Shown: one piece after another, positions 36,137 through 49,500 of the stretch
How positions within the stretch are numbered: position 1 is the first letter of the stretch
Layout of the letters: every line of letters begins with the position of its first letter
Made by a program: the position numbers and the translations under genes
NCBI GenBank assembly: GCA_018398805.1
Contig: JAGFBZ010000258.1
Span: 3,038,001-3,102,000, forward strand
Direction of reading: 5' to 3'
DNA: 64,000 nt
Source: Hirundichthys speculiger
Lineage: Eukaryota; Chordata; Actinopteri; Beloniformes; Exocoetidae
Notes under the pieces: model-generated
The model's database searches: none
What the model saw: only the letters and a program-made list of their open reading frames with translations
What the model was told of the DNA's origin: nothing

Positions 36137-39100
36137 CCCTATATGTAACTCTGGACCAGCGAACCAAAGCTGTGAATAATGTTATAAACAAAATTTACTC
36201 TATTGCAAAACTTGAAGACCTGATTTTCTTTATGCCGTTTTGGGCAAGATTTACACCCCTTACATACAGAAAACAATAAACATTTGTTGATGTGTTGACT
36301 GCTGCTTTAAGGCCTTAACTAACATTCACGGCTTTACAACATCACAATGATGCATAATCAAGGTAAAGTTGGAAGCTGACAACATAGAAAAACCTGGCTG
36401 CTGTACTTGCATTTATCAGCAATTAACTTGTCACATCTGAGTATTTCGTGTGCACCTTTTATAAGAAAATTAGTACATGAATTGTGTTAAACTTTTGAAA
36501 AATAAGTGATAAGATAAAAAGACATGGCATCATAATTTAAAAAAAAAATTTGTAACCTAATATTGGCTTTTGGAAGTAATATTCTTCTGACTGTTGGGTT
36601 TGCTACAAAGCATGAGGTCATTTTTATAAATAATTTATGGGCTGGGTAGCTGACAGTCTGTTTGGCTTAAACCCAAACTTATAATGTACTAAAACACTCC
36701 GAGCAATCCCTTAGCAGGAGATTAGCCCATGGATATTTGATAGAAAATTGTGTTTTTTTTATGTTTTATTTTTATTTTTAATTTTCTTTACTTAAATTTT
36801 AAATATTTTTAATCAGGGTATTCCTGTTCATCTTAACATTTTGAGACCTTGACAGATGTTTATTCTCAGAGCAAATTATGCAGAATTACACAGGTCTCTA
36901 CATTCTTTTTTTCTTCAAGAGCTATATAGCAAATACATGCATTATTTTTATGTGAGGCAACAATTTCCTAAAGAAAAATCATCTGTTGCACAAGCACAAC
37001 AAAGATAAAGTGCTGCACCACAAATTTACCACATGATATGGTATATTTGGAGATTTGTTTCTTCAAACAATTGATTTATCCAGGAAATCAGTAAGTTTCT
37101 GTTCAAAGATGCCTATGAGCTGTTATACAGAGTGAATGCCGCCATCACTTGAGTTGATGTGTGCATTGACTCTCGAGACATATAAGACGTTGATATAGCG
37201 AAAAAAGTCATGTTTTTACAGGAAGTACAGCTCTTTAGAGTATAATGCATAATAAAGTCAGTATTTGACAGTGTGCCAGACAGCAGCAGCTAAACTTAGC
37301 TCCAAAGAATAGTAGATCTGTCATTTTTAAGATGATAGATCAGAAGAGATTGAAACTGCCCTCCTCTTTCTACAACATTCCCTTTGTGTTATATGCTTTT
37401 TTTTCTGCCTGTAAAAACTAGAAATAGATTGTTTTAAAAATCAAAAAAGCAAAATGCATATTAGTCTAATGTGCTTTGCCTAATATGTTGTTGTCTAAAC
37501 AAAAAAGCAGAGACACTTGCATACACCCATCCAAATAAGCTTATCACGAGTTAATTACTTCATCCATTGGCAAGGTAATCATCTTATGGCCTAAACACCT
37601 CAGAGGGTAAATGGACATTAGAAAATATAATACATTTCTATCATTTTGTGAGACCTTTTGAGAATTTATTGAAATCATGTTAGCTTTGACTGTAGACGTC
37701 TTTTTTGTTTTTTCCTAACTTTTTTATAAAGAATACATATCTGATAACAGCATGTTCTGGAACACAGCAGTACTTTTAATAGTAAGATATAATCAGAGTT
37801 AATCCATTAATAAAGGCATGGTTTTGCACCATGGTAGGAACCTGTGAGGAAAACCTACAATTAGGTGATTTTTATAATGATCAGTTGGGATAAAAAACAA
37901 ACTTTTTTTAGATAAGTTTGTTTCACATCAGACCCACCGCTAAAAAAAATGTGTATTCAGCAGTTCTGTGTTTCTCTTTTTACCTTTATCTTCACTTACT
38001 TCCATTTGACCCACTTTTGAGTTGCCACCTAGTGCTTTAAAGCTACTCCATTTGGACGTGCTGCGTTCACCAGCAGAGCCAACGGCTCTTCAGCCCTGTT
38101 GTGGTGTCCTCTGTGCTCACACAGTTTGTGGTGGTTTGGTACCATGCAAAGATGTATAGCTGTGTCTTTTATTATCTTTGACTAGTTATTTGGACATTAT
38201 GTTCCCTCAGTTTTATCTGCCCAGAGCCTTACAGGATTAATCACATTTCCATGACAGTTTGTGATGTTATTTGCGTAGTGATATTGTGACTTTATCGGAG
38301 TTCACAATTGCTAAATCACTATCAGATAAATGCTTGGGCGTTCGCCACGAAGTAGTTATGGAAAGCTTATTCAAAAGTAATGGAGTGAAAGCCTTGCAGC
38401 TGTTGTGTACATGGATTTTTCTTTTCTTAAATTCTCTTCTATTGCACACAGATCTGTGGCAAAGGCTTCGAACCATTTTCCTGTGTGAGCCCTTAGAGTG
38501 AAAAAATATCCAACTGGGAAACCTGGAATTGTAGGTTAAGGCCAACATGAAGACTGTTCTCATCAAAAAGAAATAATCATTAGTTGGTGGAAGAAATGTC
38601 CCATCCTCTGTGCAGGTTATTTGTTAGCTTGATTTTGTTCCATATCAAAGGAAACTGTTCCAGTTCCTCAGGGAAATGACACCTTTCTGGCACTTCTTTT
38701 GTATATTGCATTTTTCCACCTACCACCATGTCTAACAAATGTGTATTCTTACTAGTTACTGTCCTGTCAGGGAATTTTGAGGCAGAGGGCGAGAATATCT
38801 GTTTGTGTTTGGTTTACATCACACTGACTTTCTTTGTTTAGCTCTCCATCATAAGACTCATGGATCAGAAATTCCCTGTTGTAGCAGGACACCAGGGGAC
38901 ACCTACTTTGCTGATGCACTTTAGATAACATGATGTGGTGTTTCCGATGTAGAAAAACATGCAAAACTAGCTGGCACATAGTCTTAGATGTCTAAAATGT
39001 ATTTAGTCAAGAAGCTAACAACACCCATGAGAGGTCACATGTAGGTTCAAACTAACACTTGTAATTATTTGTGCTAACTTGCCTGTAAACATAGCTGTGT

Positions 39101-41080
39101 GGAAATGGATGACCAGAGGTGCATTTTCAGTAATCTCCTAGTTTGGGAGATGTGCATGTGGGTAAAAGCAACCTCACAGCCATAGTGAACTGTCAGACCA
39201 GCCATGTAGCCTTCCACAACAGGTTTATACACAGGAAAACTGGCCACATTAAAAAAAAAAATGCATAAAATAAAAAAAGATCTTTTCACCAACACCCTGC
39301 CACTGGAGCACACGCTGCATAAATCACACTGGTGTGAACTACACTACCAAAAGAAGGGTTGTGAAAGCAAATGTTATGCCTGCACTCAGAAATTATTTAA
39401 AGGGACAGAGCAACTGTATATTAGATGACAATGGAGCATCTTATTTATAGAGTACAGATTTCAGTGTTCCTCTGCAATATAACTGAGTTCAGTCTACTTT
39501 CAATATTTATCTGGCATAGTGAACATTTACAAGATTAATCATATTCTAGGAACTAACTGGGCACAAGAAGAAATGAAAAGTAATTGATTTATGCCAGTAC
39601 TGGATTACTAATGTAGCGAGATCAGGGCCTCAAGTCATTAACAATTTTAACGAGACAAGGGTTCCTCACTAACACTGAAAATTCCTGCACAATTTAAAAC
39701 TCACATGTTTATCTCAGCTCTATCACTGCTAAAAAAAATCACACTGACCTGACTTTTCAAGGCATAGATCAGGGTACCTCCATAAATAAGGGGTCCATTA
39801 GTGCGACCAAATTAAGTTTTGAAACTTATTTTAATTAAGTTCAAATTGAGTTTTTTTTCCTCCGCATGAAGCATTTCCTACAATGTGTGAAAACACAATT
39901 TAGGACTGACAGGCTTTTCTGGTTAGCATGCTGCAAAGATCAGTTTAGACCTCTAATAGGTCAAGAAATGACCAACATAACTTGGACACTAACATAATGT
40001 AACATAACATAAGCTTTGCTTCACATCTACCAAACTGATGGTTACAAAGAGATCTTGGTGTCTTTGTTCTGGTAAAAAAAACTTTCAAATTCTTGCATTA
40101 TCTTAACAATAGAATAACTAATAAAAGAAAAAAGGACCATCATAACTTGTGGGACATGATAAAGTTGCGTTGGTACAGGTAATTGTGAAGGGTTGAAATA
40201 AGAAGTAGGCAGATGTAATAATATTGGGAATTTCAACAAACCTATTTCTGACAATCTCCTTTCAATCAGACCAGGAAACACTATTGTAAATGTCTAGTTT
40301 TTAATGGTAAGACCATTTGGAATTGACACACAGATGTTACAGAAGTTACCTCAAAAATGAAACATGAAGGACCCGATGACTTTATCTTGCTCTAACACAA
40401 CAAAATAAGGGAGTGAGGTTCCTTCACTTCTCAACAAGGTAGCCCCATACATATATTTAACTATAAACTACAGTCTTTTTCTAAAGCATTTACCTCTTTT
40501 CCAATTAAACTAAAAAGAAAATGGTAGGATAGTAAAAACTGATTAGACCCCTTTTTTATCTTTTCTGACTTTTGCTGTTCACAGAGTATAAAAGATGAAG
40601 CCAATGGACCAACAAACATGTCAGCAGGTCAATGTCCAAGTTCACTTTGTTGTTCAAAGGGCATTGTGCAAAATGTCTTGTCACAGGGAGTTTTTATCTT
40701 TTTGAATTTATGGATTTAAGACCGATGTTAACAGCAGAAGACCCCCTTCTCTCGTCAAAGGCTGAAGTGTCTTTGCTGATTTTAGATGTACAATGCAATA
40801 AAATCAGTTACTGTGGCTGTAGTAAAAGGAAACTGACATTACATTAGAAGAGCTGAAAAAAGGTACTTTTCATTACACATTTGTTGCATTCTTTTTGCTG
40901 TTGCATGCATCTGTAGTGACCAGTACATTCAGCCATTTATCTGCTTAGATCTGCACCTAATCTACGTTATTTTCTAAACATACCAAAACTTGTTCCCCAT
41001 TGTTAAAGAGCTTCTGAGAAACAAGATAGAGATCTGTGTAAAGTTGTTTTGGTGAGTCATGGGTTGTGTGTTCATACATG

Positions 41081-41109
41081 TTGGGTTGGGTTGGGTTGGG
41101 TTGGGTTGT
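41081..41109 (+). repeat. (TTGGG)n tandem repeat
   Basis: Five TTGGG units plus TTG. Not the vertebrate telomere unit (TTAGGG). Confidence 0.9.
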
Positions 41110-44100
41110 CTGCTCAGAAACAAAGCAGAAATTTAATTTTAGTTTGCTTTACCACTGGAATAAATAAAAAATAATCTTGATAAGACATATATTTAAGGTC
41201 AAGCCCTGATTAAGAGGTATAATGGACTCCAGTAATGGTAATAGGTCCTGCATTTTACATAAGTGGTTGTTTGATTTGCACCATGGTTTTCTTCTTCTTA
41301 ATAGTAATAATAATTCTCACCAAGAGAGCAGTTCGTACTTTAAGCCTGCCAAGTATGAACACACCCTAAAACAACCGGGGCTGTTCATTTGTGTTGACAG
41401 TGACATAATCTCACCTACTGAATATTGCAGGCATTTGTGTGACTTGAAAAACCTGTGTTGGAGGTCACGAGAAAGCTCAACATCATAGGGACATTCAATA
41501 CCAAGTCGTACTAAATAAATGTATTGCTTTTGATAAATATTCACAAAGGAGAAACAAAAGTATCAGACCAACATGAGAAAGATGGATTGGCTTGCTTTAG
41601 GTGTTACATCAAATGTACCTATATAGTTTATTGTTTAATGGCTGTTGTTAACTCTGCATTATCCTTGTTATCATCCTGTCTGATATTATTGCTTCGTGAA
41701 AATCCTAACTGAAATGAAGCGGGTATAGTGCAATTGTGGAAAAGAAATATTCAGTGGAATATATATTCTGGTGTAACACAATTTGTTTTTAACTCTGTGT
41801 ATTAGAGGGAGAGAGTAACAACATAGCAGGTGGCAGGCTGCAGGCCATATCTGATGAAGTGACTCACGCAACAAGAGCGTGTTGAGGGGAAAAAGTCTTT
41901 CTCTTTGTCACCAACACTCACAGCCGAAGAGCCAATTGCAAGTAATGACAAATATAAAGTGCTAGGTAATTTCTCTACAAGCCTTTGAAATCCTGTAATT
42001 TTTGGCTTTATTTTGTCAAAGCTCTATCAGTGTGGTGATTTAATGACATTGTAAGCCACCCTAAAATAGACACCATAGCACAAAAAAGAACAGTTAGCAG
42101 AAGCTTCACCTGAAGATCTACCCATTTGTTTAATTCACCTCCACTTCCATATCAGCTTGTAGACTAGCTGCCACTTTCTTTTCTAAAGAATCCATCTATG
42201 GTTTAAAACACATCAAGCTGTATGGTCATGAAATTAGAAACAGTCCATTGCGTAGTGCAGCAGAGAGGGGACAGACAGCACTGTGTCATCTGCTGGTGGG
42301 CGAAGATTTGGCTTTGGGGAGCCCCAGATTAGTGTATTCATACATGAACTTAATGTGGAAAAACTTTTGTAGTTATATTCAAGCCATTTTAAGACCATGA
42401 TATTTTTTTTTCCTTTAATTGTGCCAGAATATTGATGTACATAAATAAATATCATTTTAAAGAACATAGATGAGATTTTTAAGGATTAATAACCTTTGGA
42501 GTAGGTCTTTAACCCACTGGTCTTTTCACCATCATGTCTACATTCATTAGAAAGTATCTTAGTCTCTCAGTTTGCTTCTGAGCAAAGAAATTAACATAAA
42601 GCTATTTAATGTGTCAGAAAAACCAACACATATCAGTCTAGTTCACATCTAAGAGTGTTTTTGCACTGAACAATGGGGTACTTCTTTAGGAGAACTAAAG
42701 ATGAAGAGCATTATCCACTTTGTTGTCTTGTTCACTTCCCTGAAATTAGGTTGAAACACAAGGTCTCCTTGACAGTAGTTTAAAACGGTAGCCAGTCTGT
42801 CCACATGTTTGACAGATTGCTTTATTTTTGCAGTCAGTGGAGCACTTCCAAATAACTGACCTTTGTCCTATATTTGCTTAGCGCTCAATTACATTAAAGA
42901 AAACACTGCGGACCTCTAAACTGTAATGCAACATTGCAAACGTACTGAGTCATATTTCCTGGATTTCTGTAATATTATTTGTCTTTTATTTTGCAGAAGT
43001 AATGCTCTAACTTTCTGTTGAGTTTATCTGCACCAAACGTACTCCTAAAATACTGTTTCTCTATTGACTTTCTCCTCCACAAACCTGACATTTGTTAAAT
43101 TTTTCTATTCCATGTAGTTTCTCCGTAGTTGTGAAGGTATTTTGTTGAGTCTGTGGTGCTATCATTAGTGCTGCCTATGACTTGATCAAAAATGGGTCAT
43201 CAATACATGTTTAGAACCATAAATTGTTACTTTCACTTCATCTTTAACATCACCATTTCCTATTTTCCTTGAGGAGAATAATATAAAATCAAATCAATTC
43301 CCATCTGCTTTTTTTTTTTTTTTTAGCTTTCTGTGGTTCTTAGTTTCATTCTTTCCTCATTTCTTTCCTTTTCTTCTGACTTCTGATGGGTTTGTGATGG
43401 TTTCCAGGATCGATTTTTTTTTTTTTTTTTTGACTGCATTCCTTTTTTGGGATCATGTCGGCGCCTCTCTCTGTAACATGATTGTCTGTGTGCAGTTCGT
43501 TTATTATTGAATTAATGAAAAAATGTCCAAGATTCCAAAAGTATTTGTTGTCCTGATGAAGGATCCTTTCAAGGAGTGGAGCCTCTACCTCTTCACATGA
43601 CTCTCCTGCAAAGTCATTTATATTCTTTAACTTGAACAATTAAGTTAATACAGGTCAAAGGTTGTATCTGTAATATTATTATATTTATAGATTAATAATG
43701 TGCAATTTTAAAATAACTGTTAGCCCTCACATCGCACACTGTACTGTCAGATAAGTGCCCTTAGATTATTTTGTCAAATCAATAGCATTTAGGTTGAAGT
43801 AAAATAAAGTGTATTAGTGGTTAAGCTGTCCCAGCATCAAGGGCTGACGTTAACGTCTAAAGGATCAAATATTCATTTTCAAAAGTGGGTTTTAGTAAAT
43901 GTGCTTTAAGATTATTGTATGTTTACTTTAGTTAATTTTAGAAATAAGTTATACTTTTAGTCAAGGGACGTGTAGCTCTGGAGTACAGTGGTGGAGGTTT
44001 TAAATGAGACTAGGTTGGCCCATGGGAGTGCTGCCTTCAGGCTGCAGTTGTTTTTATTGTTTGGTCCTCTCTCCATCCTTGAGACTGAAGTGTCACTAAG

Positions 44101-46116
44101 GGGCTGGATGATGTTATTTTCTTAACTGCTGTAGGTTGCATAAAATAAGCTGATAAACTTGCTGTAAATATCACTGAGATTTCATTAGAATACAGTAAGG
44201 GAACATGTATGACACTTGCCGAGCTCCTGTGAGTAGTCATCAAAGTTTTCCCGCATGAAGCAGCTTGATGAGACATCTTCTGTGCTCTTGTGGACAAACA
44301 TTATGTGTCAGCTGTTCTCTTAAAACTGAAATGTTCATTTGAACCCTGGGAAGCTGCATTTGGTTTAATCTTGTTTCTTTGCAGGATCTTCTGTTCCATC
44401 GCACGTTTTCTTTTTTCTCTTTCTCAGTGTGGGTTCAGTTCAGTTTGTTCTGATTTGTTTGTTTGGCTGCGATGTTCCTGCAGTTTATTGCATATAGTGC
44501 CAATGATTCTGTCTGCAGGTTTGTGTATTTTATTATAAGTTGTAAGACTTTCAAGGAAACAAAATTTTAAAAAAAAGAAAGGGGAAAAAAAGACAGAAAA
44601 GAAGAATGGTTTTCATTTTTTTACATGTATTAGTGGGGATCTCAATGTTGGCTCTTAGCATCTACAGTGATCTGCCTCTCACATTGTCATAATAGATTTA
44701 AATTATTAAGTAACCGTAGTTAGCAGGTTCCTTTAACTTTTACAGTTCACTCTTGCCGCTCTCATAGCACAAACAAACACTCAGCTTTTCAAATTCTTAT
44801 GTGGCAATCAGGACACAAGAGACAATTATCCTGGGAACTTGCTATAGCTGCATAAATACCCATCAAATGTAGTTTGCTCTATAGCTGGAAAGGAACCTGT
44901 GTGAAATCGAACTTTTCACCCTGACAGAAAACAGGGCTTCCCAAGAAAAGTGCCTGTGCAGTTTTTGCTAATAGCAGAGGGGAAGAGATGGGAAAAGAGG
45001 TAGGATTTATCAGTATTTGAGTCTTTAGTATTTCAGTTCGATTCATCCAGTTGTCTGTCATCTTAATCCAGCTAAGTAGCAGTCTACTTATGTATATTTT
45101 CTTGGTCACCATCATTGATTATAAACTATATATTTTCTGATGGCTTTCCTTATTGTGTTGTATTTTTTTGCCTTTTCAAATCTTGTGTACTTGTATCACT
45201 TTTATGTGTATATTTGGAATTTATGCTTGTGTAAATATTTTTTTTTTAAATTTTCCCCATTGACTTAATTATTTCTTAATGCATATCCAGTAGAGTGGTT
45301 TAAATGCAGCAGTCCCGTGCTTGACGTGGCTAACTTGTTAATGTGCTGATATGAATGTGCAGCTGCATTTCTCCTCATTTAAGGAACATCAAAGCTTTAG
45401 TATCTGTTTAGAAACATCTTGAAAAAACATGTATATTTAAGGCTAAATGTTTTCCTAAGCATGCATTTTTTTCATCTATTAGTACTGGTGGTACTTATTT
45501 GGGGAGTTGTTCTGAAATTTTTTTTTTTTTTCAAAAAAAAAACAACATTCACATCTGTCATGCTGTTTTTGGGAGAGACTTCTTATTATTTTTTATTTAA
45601 ATTTTGGTATACATATTTTACCTTGAAGCTGCACTGTTTTTTAAATTATACTTGGCAGCAAAACAACTTCTCAACAGGGAACAAAAAAAATCAACTTCCT
45701 GTGTGCGAATCTCTTGTTCCACTGCTTGACACCATGTCGCTAAGCAACTTACCATAACAGCACGTTAGCAACTCCTAACTGGCTGCATCTGTTATTAGAT
45801 GCAGTATTATAAGGAGTTTTTCAGTCCTCCACCATGAGTAACTTTTTGAAGTGATAGGCGAGATTCCATTGGTTAGTAACATTAGACTAACTGGAATTTT
45901 ATGTTTAGGACAGAGCTGTTTTAGACTGAAAAAACATCTATGATGTTTCTGCAGAATACTTTATCTGGGGAGTACTGAAAATATTTAACCACAATTGCAT
46001 CATTTCAGTATTAAGATGGTTTTGTATGTGATTAGTATCATTCTAAGGTTTAAGGCTTAACAACTGTATCTAACTTCTTTCTCTCTCTGTCTTCTCTTTC
46101 TCCTGCTGGGTTGCAG

Positions 46117-46193
46117 TCCCTCTCCAGCTCTGTCCTATAAAGTCCAGAGTTCTGAATTGTCTGTCCGTTCTGAAGACTTCAACTGGAATACAG
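46117..46193 (+). other. adipor2: Candidate adipor2 non-coding exon 2
   Basis: A strong polypyrimidine tract and gggttgcag acceptor precede 46117, and atacag|gttggt at 46194 can serve as a donor, giving a 77-nt segment without an ATG. It may instead be the 5' part of one longer exon reaching 46577. Confidence 0.45.
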
Positions 46194-46490
46194 GTTGGTC
46201 CTCTTTTTGTGTATTCTCATGTTCTTCTGCTCTCACCTACTGTTTTTAAATCATTTTTCAACTTCCATTCTCGTTTGTTTAGTCCACTCAGGTTTGGTTG
46301 CGGTTGGTGTCTGCATCCACAAGTCTTCTGTCATACCAGCTGAGTTCTTTTTAGTTTTCGGTGGCGGAAAGTCCAGCATTTCAAGCTGGACGGAGCAGAG
46401 ACTAGCGGGGCCGGCAGCCCGGCCTTTATACTGCGGCACAGAACTTCAAATCTCATAGAAAACTCCATTAATTGCACACCTACAAATCCC

Positions 46491-46577
46491 ATGAGTCCAC
46501 GGGAGGAAGGAAACACACCCACCTCAGGTTCTTCAACCAGTCACCTCAGCGCTGCAGAGTGCCCCTCACACAATGGG
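46491..46577 (+). CDS. adipor2: adipor2 coding exon 1 (start codon)
   Basis: ATG at 46491 opens 29 codons, MSPREEGNTPTSGSSTSHLS then AAECPSHNG, ending in phase 0 at ggg|gtaagt (46578), which matches the phase of the next exon. A 29-residue, poorly conserved, Ser/Thr-rich start ending in Gly resembles the N-terminus of mammalian ADIPOR2. The 5' edge of the exon is uncertain: acceptors at 46281-46282 (tttgtttag) and 46457-46458 (tctcatag) are both possible. Confidence 0.8.
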
Positions 46578-49500
46578 GTAAGTATCTGACACACTCAGCC
46601 CACACTGTCCACAGCTATTTGGTGCAGAATATGTTTACTAGGTCACACAGTAAAATATTCCATCTAAACACACATCCTAACGTTAATAATATAAGAGGTG
46701 TTGTTAAAAAGGAAGTAACTGTTGCTGACCAGTCTGCTGGTTCAATAACAACAAATATATATGATCAAGTTTTCTCCCCATTGTGAAAATGTGGAACACC
46801 ACATTTTCTAAATTTCTTTGACACACATATTCTCACTGGTATTCTCATGTATGCTAACTAGGTTTGAGTAATACGAAACACACTAACACATACATTAAAA
46901 AATGTAATTACTGCTGCGGGTTAATCACTTGACCGCAGTCTCGCCTTGTTTTGCATGCACATACTTTGAAGATGTAATATGCTTATAAAAGTATTTTTGA
47001 CAGTGTGCTTAATTAAACTTTAAAAGATAACATGGTCTTTCTTTTGTAAAGGATTATTTTAAGTAATTTACTTTTTTTGTGAACTTTCAGACTTAAAACT
47101 CTTGAGAAAGTTTTAGGCCCCTAAAAGTACTGCACTGCTAATTCCCCAGCTTTTTTGGTATTGGGGGCTTATGCTTTAGCTATTTAATGTTAAAACATAA
47201 AAAAAAATGCAGCCAAGTTCTTAAAACAAACTACGTTATTACATCTTTAGCAAAGGGAATTCAAGTGCAAAGTAGAAACAACGTGCAGTATCTGTGTAAC
47301 ACTGTGTAGGTAGAAGTTAAAACACACAAACCTAAGATGAATTCTGCTATGACTGACCATCCTAACAGGACATTTTAGTATTTTGCATCTTTCTCAGAGG
47401 CACCTTTTCCAGATGTAAATTCCTTGAAGAGAATAGATCCTCAGTTTTACCAGTAGCTTCACAAAACCTGATTTTCCATGGTTTAGTCACAACCCTATTT
47501 CCCAAGGTTTCCCACTTCCACTTGTTAGCAACCTTGCCACCTTCAAGGCACTGCAGACATGTTGATGAGTCACTCTGCTATAGTAATTATCACTACATTA
47601 TGATTGAGTTGGCTCTGTCTGATGTTGAGATTTAGCTTCACTGTAAGCCTAAAGTGATGTGGCTATTGAATGCGCATAAGAGTCACAGTACCAAAAAAAA
47701 AAGAAAGCCCTATTATGTCAATAAACATTTTACTGGAAGAAAAGAAAACCCATTACCAGAAGTCTTTGTGAAAGCATCTATTGAAAGGAGCCTATCGAGC
47801 TGATCAAACAAATGTCCCAGACACGCTCCCTCTGAGGCGTCTCTTTTTAGACTGCGTGTGTGCACACGGACAGAGCTGCTGATCTATTGTTCAGTGTTGA
47901 AGTCAGTCAGGAGAGAGCCGTTTATCTCCAACACAGTAGTGTTCCTCTGTCTATTGTGTCTGCTTGTGTGTGTTTGTGTTCAGTTGTTTTACCTGCTGTA
48001 ACACAACTCTGATACCTGAGAAGATGTTGGAGGCCTCCTGCCCCAGTCAGAAAGTGGAAACTATCTTAGCCCCACCCCACCTCCCCACCTCACCAGCTGC
48101 CCTTTCAATTTTTCAGGATATTGTGTAGGTGTTAGTTCATGTCTTAAAATGCATTTGTGAGCATGCGGAAGATGGATGACATTGTACATGGTTTGATTAG
48201 TTACATTTCTTATGTTTGCTCTTTCAATTTGATTTCTTTATCTTCATTTTATGCAACAGGAATGATTTGGAAAAAAAAAACATAAATGCCATTGTGTTGT
48301 TGTTTACTTAGTAGGCTGTTTTTTGTTTGTTTGTTTGTTTGTTTTTAAGATATCTTTTGAACAAGTCCCTCCGGGAGTCTGGTATTTGGGAGGTTTCCTG
48401 ATCACACCCTGCAGCTGGAGAGAGGAATTTCAAACAATAGTGTTTCATGTGTCCGTATTATCAGCCAGTTACCTTTATGTGAATAATTTACATGGGATTT
48501 TGAAAATCTATTACTGTTATAAACAAAATAATTATTATTAAAAATGTATAGGAGAGACCTTTTAACTTACCACACTGAATCACTTTATTTGGTGTCTCTT
48601 TAAAGTTAAATTCTCTTAAAGTCTCTTACTGATAGTTAAACAAGGAATTTGGGTGGACTTTGAGACCGGATGAGTTAAGTTCCTTTGGAAACTTGCTTCA
48701 ATTCTGCTAATGAAAATTACATTTTCATTGGAGAGTAGACGTGAAGTGTAGACACAATACATGTTCAAGAACATCAGCCCATAACCAAATGTGTTTACAC
48801 ACCCATTAATAAGGGAAACGGCTACACCAACTCAAAATGTGAACCAGTATCAGTGATAAGGCGCAAGATTTTGACTTGATTGCATTTTGCACATCCTCTC
48901 TTTGTGTCGAGGGTTTATTTTTTCCTTAGTGTTCCCTCTTTTGTTGTACTATCAGCCACACAGTCTCTAAAACGTCTCTGGCATTCTTCATTAAACCCTT
49001 AAACACGGTAGGCTTAGCATCAGTCTTTGTATTGCTGTGGTCTTGACACCTATTGTAGCCAAAAATCATCACTTCCCTTTTTTCATCACATGATGCCCAC
49101 AGGACTGAAAAGCGAAAGGACTCTGACACATTTGTAAGAAAAGTCATGTCTTTATGAGGACCAAAAGCATTATAACACATTTATGCCGGTGGGTGCTTTT
49201 TTTTCCCCCCTTTTCTTTTTATATCTTTTTCCTTTTTCTTTCCTTTCTCTTATCTTCCTCAACCTCTAAGCATAGCTGACTTGACAGGGATTATAACAGA
49301 TTAAAGTAACAATCCTTTTCAACTGTGGTTAGTTATGAAGTCAAACTACAAACCAGCAAACCCCATCAACTGACATCACACATTATGTGCAAGTTTTTTT
49401 TAAATATCTCCCAATGCCGTAGGTCATGCCTAAGCCCAGTTTTAGATTTATTCTTCATCTAATGAAGCAAGCAAAAAAAAAAAACATTTAAAAATGCTTG

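Larger units (their letters stand above)
34288..46116 (+). other. adipor2: adipor2 intron 1
   Basis: An 11.8-kb intron between the two candidate non-coding exons. It holds LINE-tail-like sequence at 35258-35680, a hAT MITE at 35733-36136, a (TTGGG)n tract at 41081-41108, and T or A runs at about 43309, 43417 and 45519. The stretch from 36140 to 46080 is AT-rich and I recognise no gene in it. Confidence 0.55.

Noticed and set aside
41081..41109. Interstitial telomere repeat
   Set aside because: The unit is TTGGG, not TTAGGG; a simple pentanucleotide repeat is enough.
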